A stretch of DNA of 64,000 bases from Allomuricauda sp. (lineage in GTDB: Bacteria; Bacteroidota; Bacteroidia; Flavobacteriales; Flavobacteriaceae). This document shows, in pieces, positions 35,194 through 44,033 of this stretch; positions within the stretch are counted from its first letter, which is position 1; each line of letters starts with the position of its first letter. Both the position numbers and the translations under genes were made by a program. The notes under the pieces were generated by a model. The model did no database searches. It was not told where the DNA came from and saw only the letters and a program-made list of their open reading frames with translations. The stretch is taken from positions 434,001 to 498,000 of the forward strand of contig NZ_JACESV010000002.1 of the NCBI RefSeq assembly GCF_013911645.1, written 5' to 3'.

Positions 35194-35268
35194 ATTTTGA
35201 AATTTTTGAAATCTTAGGGTTTCTATGAAATTATCGTGAGTCCACAAATAATTTAAAGAGGAATTCGA

Positions 35269-35538
35269 CTAGGGAATCGAATCCCCGATCGTTTTGCTTT
35301 CCGGTAAAGGCTTCTGTTGGTTCTGCAGCAGCCAACGCACTATCTTTTTCCTTTCGAAGAAAATCAGTTTTCCATTGGGCTTGGAGTGCGGGATATGCCC
35401 CGCAGCGGTAAGCTTGTACAGATAGCTTCTTGATATGCCGGTATAGTCACAGGTCTCATCGAAGGTCAGCACTTCTTTATTGGCGATCAATAGCCTTTCC
35501 AAACGGTCGAGCCGTTCCAGTATTAAAAAATTGTCCAT
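35269..35538 (-). CDS. Excisionase-like helix-turn-helix protein
   Basis: 89 residues. The MerR-like winged HTH reads VLTFDETCDYTGISRSYLYK and then GHIPHSKPNGKLIFFERKKI, with W-L-L at the recognition wing, the standard layout of Xis/HTH_17 proteins in Bacteroidota elements. An N-terminal leucine-rich helix (LERLDRLERLLIANK) probably dimerises. It may direct excision with the integrase or control the replication operon just downstream on the same strand. Which of these it does is not shown by sequence. Confidence 0.83.
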   Translation of the reverse strand: MDNFLILERLDRLERLLIANKEVLTFDETCDYTGISRSYLYKLTAAGHIPHSKPNGKLIFFERKKIVRWLLQNQQKPLPESKTIGDSIP

Positions 35539-36026
35539 TTTATTTCTTTTTAAAGATTAGAAATGAACAAAAGCGCTTTTGTTTTCTTTTGAAGAATTCT
35601 TTGGATAAAGATAAAAATAAGGAGGAGGGAAAGTAAGATTGACCGATTGATTTTATTCACAAATAATTGATATACAGTTTTTTATGTTAAAATAGTTCAA
35701 ATATAATGGTATTGATAAACCCTTAGTTTTATTTGGTTTCATTTGATACCAAATGGAACTGTTCTTATTTTGGGCAAATAGGTGGTTTAATGGAAGAAAG
35801 CAGAGTTATCAACAATTAAGACTAGGGGAGTTAGAAAATAGGCACTTTAAAAAAGCATGTTTTAATCTTTGGATTGTCTTAATGAAGTCTGATACTTTGA
35901 TACTACTTTAAGAAAGTCTAGCGCTTTTTTGAAAAATACTGTCTTGAAAATCGTTCCTTTTAAAAAACTACGCTCAAAGCCATTCTTTGCAACCCAATTG
36001 CACTATAATTCTTTTACCTTTGCAAG
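35539..36026. other. AT-rich intergenic junction between element backbone and metal cargo, with a palindrome
   Basis: 488 bp without a credible gene. It holds a perfect 7-bp inverted repeat ATTTGGT (35731-35737) and ACCAAAT (35748-35754) with a 10-bp gap, a plausible operator, and a TACCTTTG -7-like box at 36015-36022 just before the cargo operon. It is the divergent control region for the backbone (minus) and cargo (plus) transcripts. Confidence 0.5.
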
Positions 36027-36335
36027 GTGAAATTTTTTGCGATTATATTATCCATCTACTTTCTGGCACTCAATTTCGTGCCTTGTAGCGATGCCAGCAG
36101 TGTTGATGAAGGCACACAGGTCGTTTCTGTAATGGATTTCGATGGCGAACACGGACAAGACTGTGAACTGTGTTCCCCATTCTGCCAGTGCCAATGCTGT
36201 CATTCACATACCATCGATTTCCGTTTGGCTATTTTTGAACCCATCGAGCCTATCGTTTCGCTAGAAAATTTTATCCACTTCGATAGTTTGGGCAAGGATA
36301 TTTCACTTTCCCTTTTACAGCCACCTCGGGCATAA
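36027..36335 (+). CDS. Small secreted Cys/His-rich protein ahead of the RND pump (DUF6660-like)
   Basis: 102 residues. A signal peptide or anchor (FFAIILSIYFLALNFVPC) is followed by a cluster DCELCSPFCQCQCCHSH at about residues 51-67 that could bind several metal ions. The C-terminal half is plain. Similar short proteins precede CusA/CzcA genes in many Bacteroidota, from memory, and are labelled DUF6660. Its place as first gene of the cargo operon and its thiol cluster suggest periplasmic metal binding or sensing. It starts 5 bp after a TAnnTTTG box. Confidence 0.7.
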   Translation: MKFFAIILSIYFLALNFVPCSDASSVDEGTQVVSVMDFDGEHGQDCELCSPFCQCQCCHSHTIDFRLAIFEPIEPIVSLENFIHFDSLGKDISLSLLQPPRA

Positions 36336-36460
36336 TCCAGTTTTCATAGGATAGCTATATCCTGTTTTGACGTGTCCATCTATTGGATTCGTCAACATTG
36401 TGCATTGCTTTTTATTCAATGTGCTCAACAAGAATTTCAACTGAATTAACATCCTTATCT

Positions 36461-39400
36461 ATGATTAACAAAATCATTGATTTTTCAATCAATAACAAAT
36501 TTATAATCGGTCTGTTTACATTGACTCTTATAGGTGTCGGTATCTGGTCAATGGCAACGGTAAATCTTGGGTCTGTGCCAGATATTACCAATAATCAAGT
36601 GCAAGTCATCACACAATCGCCCAATTTGGGAACGGAAGATATTGAACAGTTCGTAACCTATCCCGTAGAACTATCTATGGGTAATTTACCAGGCGTTACA
36701 GAAATAAGATCTATCTCACGCTTTGGCCTTTCCGTAGTTACTATCGTTTTTGAAGACGATATGGGAACCTATCTTCCTCGACAGCTGGTACAGGAAAAAC
36801 TAAACGAACTGGGCGAATCTATCCCTGAAAAATTTGGAAGTCCATCTATGGGTCCCATCTCTACTGGTTTAGGTCAGATCTATGAATACACTATAAAGCC
36901 AGAGGAGGGTTTTGAAAACAAGTATTCGCCTATGGAACTGCGCACCGTGCAAGATTGGGTTATCAAACGACAACTCACATTACTGGAAGGCGTGGTAGAG
37001 GTCAACTCTTATGGAGGCAGTATTAAACAGTATGAGGTCGCTGTCAACCCAGATAAGTTGAATAGTTTGGGTATTAGTATTTCACAAGTGTATGAGGCTC
37101 TCGCTCGGAACAATGTGAATACAGGCGGTGCTTACATAGAAAAAAATAAAATGTCAAATTTCATAAGAGGTGAAGGTCTTATTCGCTCTTTGGAAGACAT
37201 TAAAGATATTTCGATTATTAACGAGGGCAACATTCCCGTAACTATTGGAGATGTTGCAACACGCGTCCATTTTGGGAATCAGGTACGTTATGGTGCTTTT
37301 ACGCAAGACGGTAAGGAAGCCGTGGGAGGAATAATAATGATGCTAAAAGGTTCAAACCCTAATGCGGTTATTCAAAATGTTAAGAATCGTATGGCAGAAA
37401 TTGAAAAATCCCTGCCAGAAGGTCTCACTATCGCCCCTATCATTGATCGTAGTGAGCTAATTGCCAGAACGACCGATACCGTTAAAACCAATTTACTGGA
37501 AGGTGCCCTAATCGTGATATTTGCCCTTGTTTTATTGTTGGGTAGTTTAAGAGGTGGCATCATAACGGCCACGACCATACCGTTGTCCTTGCTTTTTGCC
37601 TTTATCTTAATGAAGCAATTTAATGTATGGGCAAACTTAATGAGCTTGGGAGCTATAGACTTTGGGATTATTATAGATGGTGCCGTGATTATTATAGAAG
37701 GAACGGTGTATGAGATCCAAAAACGGATTAGGTCTGGAAAGCTAAAATTCAATCAAGGCGTAATGGATAAAGTAGCCTATGATGCCGGAACCACGATGAT
37801 GGGTTCTGCTTTTTTCGGGCAGATCATTATACTTATAGTTTTTACACCTATACTTTTCCTTACAGGTGTAGAGGGTAAAATGTTCAAACCGATGGCATAC
37901 ACCTTTGGTTTTGCTATGATAGGTGCAATTATTCTGTGTCTTACGTATGTCCCAATGATGTCTGCGCTTTTTATGAAACCAGTTCAAAACACCAAAAGCT
38001 GGTTTGGCAAATTTGAGCGTTGGCTTGAAAAGATAAGTGATAAAATTATTGGTGCTATACATAATGCTTATAAGCCATTATTAAAAGGCGCACTACGGCT
38101 TAAGCTTATCGTGTTATCATCTGCTGCTGTTCTGCTTATTATTGCTGGATTTATATTTTCTAATATGGGTGGAGAATTTGTGCCGCAGCTCGATGAAGGA
38201 GATATAGCAATGCAGGCGTTTATAAGACCAGGAAGCTCGCTCACAGAATCCATTGAAGTTTCAAAGAAAATAGAAACTATCCTATTAGAAAATTTTCCTG
38301 AAATTAAAACGGTAACAGCACGTATGGGTGTGGCAGATATACCTACAGATCCTATGCCTATGGATATTGCAGATATGTATATCATCCTTAATAAGGATAT
38401 GGACGAGTGGACAACTGCTTCTACTAAAGAAGGTTTGATTGAAGCCATAAGGGATAAACTGGATGATGAACTCGTCGGGGTTAATTTATCATTTACCCAA
38501 CCGGTCGAATTAAGATTTAATGAGCTTTTAGAAGGCGTAAGAGAGGATATTGCAGTAAAGCTATATGGCGAAGATTTAGAGGTGTTATCAGACAAGGTTC
38601 AGGAAATGGCAGCTATTATAAAGACCGTTCCTGGCGCGGGCGATGTGAGTGCAGAACGTACAGCTGGACTACCACAAATGACCGTAAAGTTCAGACGAGA
38701 TAAAATGGCGCAATATGGACTGGATATTCAAAAAGTAAATGATTACATAAGTACTGCTTTTGCAGGTGGTACCGCTGGCGTCATTTTTGAAGGCGAGAAA
38801 CGATTTGATCTGGTGGTACGATTTGATGAAAGCCATAGAAAAAGTATTGATGACCTGCGCACGATGTACATCGATCTTAAGGATGGAAGCCAGGTACCCA
38901 TTATTGAAATAGCAGAGATTGAATACGTGCCTGGACCTATGCAAATCTCACGTGACAATACGTATAGAAGAACCTATGTAGGTGTAAATGCACGAGGCAG
39001 AGATGTGGAGTCTGTTGTAAAAGATATACAACAAAAGTTAGATGAAGAACTGGACTTGCCATCAGGATATTATATTACCTATGGTGGAGAGTTTGAAAAC
39101 CTACAAAGCGCTAAGGATCGTTTAACAATTGTTGTGCCCATCGCCCTGTTCTTGATATTTGTACTGTTATACTTTGCCTTAAAATCCTTTTCACAATCGC
39201 TAATGATTTACATCGCGATTCCCTTGGCGGCCATTGGTGGTGTGTTTGCTTTATGGCTTCGAGATATGCCATTTAGTATTTCGGCAGGTGTAGGATTTAT
39301 TGTGCTATTTGGTGTCGCAGTTCTTAACGGGCTGGTACTTATTAACCGATTTAATTCTTTAAAGGAAGAAGGTGTTACAAGCATAAAGGATAGAATATTT

Positions 39401-40882
39401 CAAGGGACTAAAGAACGTATTCGCCCCATTATGCTCACGGCTACCACAGATATTTTTGGGTTTTTACCTATGGCATTTTCCACATCAGCCGGTGCAGAGG
39501 TGCAACAACCGCTCGCTACGGTAGTTATTGGTGGGATGCTTACGGCCACCCTACTCACGTTGATAGTACTTCCTGTACTCTATATCTTTATAGAAAAGCG
39601 ACGTGAGCGCAAAGACCAGAACAAGATTGGTTCGTTTAATCCGCAAGCATTGACCACGATTTTAATACTTGGTTTTATGTTAGGTGGTACCGCTTTGGCG
39701 AAAGCGCAACAAACACAAGCACCTGTGCCAGACCTCATTGTTCAGGATAGCATTACACCCATTACCTTATCTCGGGCTGTAGAAATTGCCAAAGAGAATT
39801 ATCCAGCACTCAAGACGAGCCAACTCGAAATAGAAAGACAGAGCGCACTCACGGGCAATGCCTATGACTTCGGTAATACTAAAGTATTTACAGGTGGCGA
39901 AGAAGTGGCAGATGGTCAGGGCATTTATACCTTGATAGGTATCGGGCAACAAAATATTGATCTATTGGGAATAGGTGCCAAAAAACGCTTGCAACAACAA
40001 CGCATCCAGTTAGCCGAAACAGCTTTTGACCTATCTGAAATCCAGATAGAACTGGAAGTCAAAAAAGCCTGGTCAGAAGCTTTTCAGGCAAAGAAGAAAT
40101 TTGTTCTTTATCGAGAACTGGACAGCATTTATGGTCAATTTGCACAATCTGTAGAACTCAATTTTGAAGTCGAAGCCATTTCGAGACTGGAATATGCTGC
40201 TGCGCGCAATCAAGCGTTACAGATAACCAACAGGTTTCAGCAGGCAGAAACAGATTATTTAATCGCATTACAAAAACTCAATCTTTGGTTGACACCAGAT
40301 ACGATGTACACCGTAGCTGATGAATTTGAAGCTACCGAAATTTCGGTGTTAGAGACTGATGATACATTGGATGAACATCCCGAGTTATCGCTTTCGCGAA
40401 AGCGTATAGACGAAGCACAAGCAAGCTATGATGCAGCAAGGGCAAGCTTACTGCCCCAGTTTAATCTGCAAGGTGGCCTGCAACGTGTAAATGGCGATAG
40501 TGGTTTCTACACCTATCAGGCAGGGATTTCCATACCGCTGTTTTCTGGCCCAGACCGCAGCCGCGCAAAAGCTGCTAAACTGGATGCACAGATTGCAGAA
40601 ACCAATGCCGCATTCAAACAACGCGAGCTGCAATCCCAATATACACAAGCACAGCAAAATTATACACGATGGCGAGATACTTGGTTTTTCTATAAAACCG
40701 AAGCTCTGCCACTTGCCATAGACCAGCGCAAAGGCGCATTGCTCGCCTACAAAGAAGGTGCGCTTGATTATGCAGCATTCACGCAAATTATACGTGATGC
40801 CATACAGACCGAAATGGATGCGCTGGACGCACTCGATAATTATTTAGAAGCCTTGTTTAAACTACAATATTTCCAAAACTAA
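36461..40882 (+). CDS. CzcA-type heavy-metal RND efflux pump fused to a TolC-like outer-membrane factor
   Basis: 1473 residues from the ATG at 36461. The frame extends upstream to 36383 without family similarity. Residues 1 to about 1045 are a complete heavy-metal RND pump with twelve membrane segments. The TM4 signature DFGIIIDGA starts at about residue 400, the form known for divalent cations (Czc group) rather than Cu/Ag. Residues about 1055-1075 look like an internal signal sequence (TILILGFMLGGTALAKAQ), and about 1085-1473 are a TolC/OEP domain with long helices. It expels metal ions across both membranes with the adaptor encoded 6 bp downstream. Confidence 0.9.
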   Translation: MINKIIDFSINNKFIIGLFTLTLIGVGIWSMATVNLGSVPDITNNQVQVITQSPNLGTEDIEQFVTYPVELSMGNLPGVTEIRSISRFGLSVVTIVFEDDMGTYLPRQLVQEKLNELGESIPEKFGSPSMGPISTGLGQIYEYTIKPEEGFENKYSPMELRTVQDWVIKRQLTLLEGVVEVNSYGGSIKQYEVAVNPDKLNSLGISISQVYEALARNNVNTGGAYIEKNKMSNFIRGEGLIRSLEDIKDISIINEGNIPVTIGDVATRVHFGNQVRYGAFTQDGKEAVGGIIMMLKGSNPNAVIQNVKNRMAEIEKSLPEGLTIAPIIDRSELIARTTDTVKTNLLEGALIVIFALVLLLGSLRGGIITATTIPLSLLFAFILMKQFNVWANLMSLGAIDFGIIIDGAVIIIEGTVYEIQKRIRSGKLKFNQGVMDKVAYDAGTTMMGSAFFGQIIILIVFTPILFLTGVEGKMFKPMAYTFGFAMIGAIILCLTYVPMMSALFMKPVQNTKSWFGKFERWLEKISDKIIGAIHNAYKPLLKGALRLKLIVLSSAAVLLIIAGFIFSNMGGEFVPQLDEGDIAMQAFIRPGSSLTESIEVSKKIETILLENFPEIKTVTARMGVADIPTDPMPMDIADMYIILNKDMDEWTTASTKEGLIEAIRDKLDDELVGVNLSFTQPVELRFNELLEGVREDIAVKLYGEDLEVLSDKVQEMAAIIKTVPGAGDVSAERTAGLPQMTVKFRRDKMAQYGLDIQKVNDYISTAFAGGTAGVIFEGEKRFDLVVRFDESHRKSIDDLRTMYIDLKDGSQVPIIEIAEIEYVPGPMQISRDNTYRRTYVGVNARGRDVESVVKDIQQKLDEELDLPSGYYITYGGEFENLQSAKDRLTIVVPIALFLIFVLLYFALKSFSQSLMIYIAIPLAAIGGVFALWLRDMPFSISAGVGFIVLFGVAVLNGLVLINRFNSLKEEGVTSIKDRIFQGTKERIRPIMLTATTDIFGFLPMAFSTSAGAEVQQPLATVVIGGMLTATLLTLIVLPVLYIFIEKRRERKDQNKIGSFNPQALTTILILGFMLGGTALAKAQQTQAPVPDLIVQDSITPITLSRAVEIAKENYPALKTSQLEIERQSALTGNAYDFGNTKVFTGGEEVADGQGIYTLIGIGQQNIDLLGIGAKKRLQQQRIQLAETAFDLSEIQIELEVKKAWSEAFQAKKKFVLYRELDSIYGQFAQSVELNFEVEAISRLEYAAARNQALQITNRFQQAETDYLIALQKLNLWLTPDTMYTVADEFEATEISVLETDDTLDEHPELSLSRKRIDEAQASYDAARASLLPQFNLQGGLQRVNGDSGFYTYQAGISIPLFSGPDRSRAKAAKLDAQIAETNAAFKQRELQSQYTQAQQNYTRWRDTWFFYKTEALPLAIDQRKGALLAYKEGALDYAAFTQIIRDAIQTEMDALDALDNYLEALFKLQYFQN

Positions 40883-40888
40883 AAAAAG

Positions 40889-42118
40889 ATGAAAAAATTA
40901 AAATATATACCGATTACCACAATGCTTATGGCATTGACATTATTCAGCTGTGGCGAGTCAAAAACTGAAGATGGCCACGATGAAGCCACCCATTCTGAAA
41001 CAGAAGAAAATCACTCTGAAGGGGAAGATGAAGAAGATAATATGGAAGGCGAAACTAAGGAAGTAATGCTCACGGCACAGCAGTTTGAAGCCTTACAGAT
41101 GGAAATTGACACGCTCTCACAACGTTATATGAGCGGTTATGTAGAAGCAAATGGCACGCTGGAAGTACCACCCCAAAACGAAGCATCCATTACCGCCATA
41201 ACAGGAGCAAATGTGGCATCCATAGAAGTAATAGAAGGTGATGAAGTGAAAAAAAATCAAGCGGTTGCCTATCTCTCACATCCCAGCATCATACAGATAC
41301 AGAGCGATTACTTAAATGCACACAGCAACAGTCGGTTTTTAAAACAAGAATACGAACGTCAAAAAAGGCTTTATGAAGCTGGTGTGGCATCTGGTATGAA
41401 TTTCCAAAAGGCAACGGCAGACTATCAGTCATCTACCGCAATGGTAAACGGGCTGGAAGCACAATTGCGACAGTACAACATCAATGTGAATGGCGTGCGC
41501 AATGGCACTATCTACCAGCGTGTTGCATTGCGCAGTCCCATTGCAGGGGTTGTAGAAAAAGTTTTTATAAAAACTGGACAATATGTGGAGCCACAGACCA
41601 ACCTAATGGAAATAGTAGATACAGACCACGTACACGCAGATTTAATGGTTTTCGAAAAAGATGTTGATAGGGTAAAGAAAGGTCAACAAGTACGATTTAG
41701 CGTTCAATCAAGACCAGGAACGGAACTCGTTGCCGAAATTTATTCAGTAGGAAAAACCTTCGAGCAAGATCCTAAAGCGGTGCACGTACACGCAGAAATT
41801 GAGAACAAAGGTGGTGGTCTTATCTCAGGAATGTACATTAAAGGTAGGATTGAAGTTGATAACGATGAAACCGCTGAAACCGCATTACCAGAAAGTGCCA
41901 TTATTACAGAAGGTGGTAGGGATTATGTGTTTAAAGCGCAAAGGGAAGGCAACACTTGGAGTTTTATACCAGTAGAAGTCACTACGGGCGAGAAGGATGG
42001 TGACTGGATAGCCATACGTTTTTTTGAAACCCCAGACCCAAATACTCATTTTGCCTTTAATAATGCCTATTACCTTATGGGAGAGATGAAAAAAGGGGAA
42101 CTTGGTGACGATGATTAA
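40889..42118 (+). CDS. RND efflux periplasmic adaptor (CzcB/CusB type)
   Basis: 409 residues. A lipoprotein signal (ALTLFSCGES) places it on a membrane facing the periplasm. A linker rich in His, Asp and Glu follows (GHDEATHSETEENHSEGEDE, about 29-48), probably metal-binding. Then come the barrel-sandwich, coiled-coil hairpin (about 145-200) and beta-barrel domains of membrane-fusion proteins (ITAITGANVASIEVIEGDEV; RSPIAGVVEKVFIKTGQYVE). It links the RND pump to the outer-membrane channel domain. It is 6 bp after the pump gene and 6 bp before the next. Confidence 0.92.
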   Translation: MKKLKYIPITTMLMALTLFSCGESKTEDGHDEATHSETEENHSEGEDEEDNMEGETKEVMLTAQQFEALQMEIDTLSQRYMSGYVEANGTLEVPPQNEASITAITGANVASIEVIEGDEVKKNQAVAYLSHPSIIQIQSDYLNAHSNSRFLKQEYERQKRLYEAGVASGMNFQKATADYQSSTAMVNGLEAQLRQYNINVNGVRNGTIYQRVALRSPIAGVVEKVFIKTGQYVEPQTNLMEIVDTDHVHADLMVFEKDVDRVKKGQQVRFSVQSRPGTELVAEIYSVGKTFEQDPKAVHVHAEIENKGGGLISGMYIKGRIEVDNDETAETALPESAIITEGGRDYVFKAQREGNTWSFIPVEVTTGEKDGDWIAIRFFETPDPNTHFAFNNAYYLMGEMKKGELGDDD

Positions 42119-42124
42119 AATGGA

Positions 42125-42766
42125 ATGAAAGAAAAAAGAAAGAAAAACTTAAAAGTAGCAAGAACCTTACAGATTTGGAACGTCATCTACGATGTTATTG
42201 AAGTTGCGGTCTCGCTTATTGCTGGATTTACAGCAAATAGTTCGGCTCTGATAGGTTGGGGATTGGACAGCACGATTGAAGTGGTTAGTGCGGGAACATT
42301 AGGCTGGCGACTACACGGCGAGATTAAAGGTATCGATGAAGAAAAAGTAAAACGAAGACAAAAAATCACGTTAAACGTAATTGCAGTTTCCTTTACGCTC
42401 ATCTGTATTTTCATTTCCTACGATTCCATTACAAAGCTTATAAATAAAGAAACCGCAAACTGGAGCACGATGGGACTGATTATATTATTGGTTTCCCTGG
42501 TTGTAAATCCTATCCTGATCTATTTCAAAAGAAAGTATGGAAAGAAATTAGACAGTCCAGCCTTGCTGGCTGATGCTAAAGACACCTTTATTTGCTTATA
42601 CCAAACCGTGGTCGTACTTATAGGATTGCTATTGGTCAACTGGTTAGGCTGGTGGTGGGCAGATCCTGTGGCGGCATTACTTATCGTTCCGTACGCTGCA
42701 AAAGAAGGCTATGAAGCCTACAATAAAGCTAAAAATATCAATTATAACACCGCACAAAATGACTGA
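42125..42766 (+). CDS. Cation diffusion facilitator-like transporter, membrane domain only
   Basis: 213 residues with six predicted membrane helices and no cytoplasmic C-terminal domain. The CDF metal site positions read GWGLDSTIEV in TM2 and LADAKDTFIC in TM5, a variant of the usual HxxxD/DxxxD pairs. A His-free loop joins them. It probably exports a divalent cation in exchange for protons. It is the third gene of the cargo operon. Its stop overlaps the Fur-family start by 8 bp. The metal is uncertain because site residues are unusual. Confidence 0.8.
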   Translation: MKEKRKKNLKVARTLQIWNVIYDVIEVAVSLIAGFTANSSALIGWGLDSTIEVVSAGTLGWRLHGEIKGIDEEKVKRRQKITLNVIAVSFTLICIFISYDSITKLINKETANWSTMGLIILLVSLVVNPILIYFKRKYGKKLDSPALLADAKDTFICLYQTVVVLIGLLLVNWLGWWWADPVAALLIVPYAAKEGYEAYNKAKNINYNTAQND

Positions 42767-43181
42767 AATTGAAAAAACATTAAATGACCATAACGTGCGT
42801 CCCACCGCAATGCGCATCTTGATTTATAAGTATATGGCCGATAGGGATGCCGCCATCGCCCTGACTGATATTGAGAATGCTTTCGCAAAAGCGGATAGAA
42901 CCACATTGTACCGAACCCTAAAAACGTTTGAAGAAAAAAACGTGGTGCATCACATAGATGACGGAACTGGAATCTCTAAATACGCACTTTGTGAAGAAGG
43001 CTGTAATTGTGAAATAGAACAGGATTTGCATTTACATTTTCATTGCACTAACTGTGACGAAACAGTTTGTTTAACGGAACTAAAAATCCCGCATATCAAT
43101 TTGCCAGATGGATATTTGGCAGAGGATGTTAATCTCGTGGTTACGGGAATATGCGAAAAATGCAGCAGTAATTTACTTTAA
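42759..43181 (+). CDS. Fur-family metal-responsive transcriptional regulator
   Basis: 140 residues from the ATG at 42759. An upstream frame to 42711 lies inside the transporter gene. The winged HTH is at about residues 10-75 (RPTAMRILIYKYMADRD... DRTTLYRTLKTFEEKNVVHH), then the dimer domain with a His-rich metal site HLHFHCTNCDETVC and a second Cys pair CEKCSS near the end (structural zinc). It probably controls the surrounding efflux genes in response to zinc or a related ion. It is embedded in the operon it likely regulates. Confidence 0.88.
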   Translation: MTEIEKTLNDHNVRPTAMRILIYKYMADRDAAIALTDIENAFAKADRTTLYRTLKTFEEKNVVHHIDDGTGISKYALCEEGCNCEIEQDLHLHFHCTNCDETVCLTELKIPHINLPDGYLAEDVNLVVTGICEKCSSNLL

Positions 43182-43202
43182 TAAACAAACGAACAAATTA
43201 GA

Positions 43203-44000
43203 TTGATTTTGAAAAAAAGCACTTTTATAATAACTAAAATGGACTGCCCTTCAGAAGAGCAGATGATTCGGATGAAGTTAGAGTCTTATGCTCAAGTAAA
43301 ACACTTGGATTTTGATATTCCAAACAGAAAATTGGAAGTATATCACGTGGACGACGTCAAGGCGATAAAAACGTCTATAGCCAGCTTAAAACTTGGGGAT
43401 TCCTTAGAAGGAACCACAGAAGCCGAACCACCCGTAATGGAAGACCAATCCAAACAAAAAAGAATCCTATGGTGGGTCTTGGGCATCAACTTTGGCTTTT
43501 TCGTTATCGAAATGACCACCGGTTGGATTTCTTCTTCGATGGGTCTTGTGGCAGACTCATTAGATATGCTGGCAGATTCCATCGTATATGCATTAAGCCT
43601 ATTTGCGGTAGGCGGTGCCATTTCAAGAAAAAAGAAGGTTGCGAAATACAGCGGATACTTTCAGATGGCATTGGCAACACTTGGGTTTGCAGAGGTCTTG
43701 AGAAGGTTTTTTAGCAATACCGAAACACCCTTGTTTCAATGGATGATTATCGTTTCAATTTTCGCATTGGCAGGTAATTTGATATCGCTCTGGCTCATCA
43801 ACAAGGCAAAGAGTCAAGAGGCTCATATGCAGGCAAGTGCCATTTTTACATCCAATGATATTATTGTTAATGGTGGTGTTATAGTAGCTGGGGTGCTGGT
43901 TTATTTTCTGAATAGTAAATGGCCCGATTTAGTGATTGGCGGCATCGTTTTCACTTTTGTAATGCGCGGTGCATTGAGAATATTGAAATTATCGAAGTAG
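43203..44000 (+). CDS. CDF-family cation transporter with an HMA-like N-terminal domain
   Basis: 265 residues, starting with TTG at 43203 or a second TTG at 43209. No ATG is available before the conserved part. Residues 1-60 resemble a degenerate heavy-metal-associated fold (FIITKMDCPSEEQMIRMKLE, with one Cys only). Residues about 85-265 form the CDF membrane region with the site motif VADSLDMLADSIVYA in TM2 and TSNDIIVNGGV in TM5. It exports divalent metal to the periplasm. It is the second such transporter in the operon and sits between the Fur-type gene and the P-ATPase. Confidence 0.82.
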   Translation: MILKKSTFIITKMDCPSEEQMIRMKLESYAQVKHLDFDIPNRKLEVYHVDDVKAIKTSIASLKLGDSLEGTTEAEPPVMEDQSKQKRILWWVLGINFGFFVIEMTTGWISSSMGLVADSLDMLADSIVYALSLFAVGGAISRKKKVAKYSGYFQMALATLGFAEVLRRFFSNTETPLFQWMIIVSIFALAGNLISLWLINKAKSQEAHMQASAIFTSNDIIVNGGVIVAGVLVYFLNSKWPDLVIGGIVFTFVMRGALRILKLSK

Positions 44001-44033
44001 TTTTTAAAATGATATCAAACTTGATTAGAACAT

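Noticed and set aside
37372..38595. Long minus-strand frames inside the RND pump gene
   Set aside because: They are antisense shadows of a continuous, well-conserved coding region with full pump motifs.
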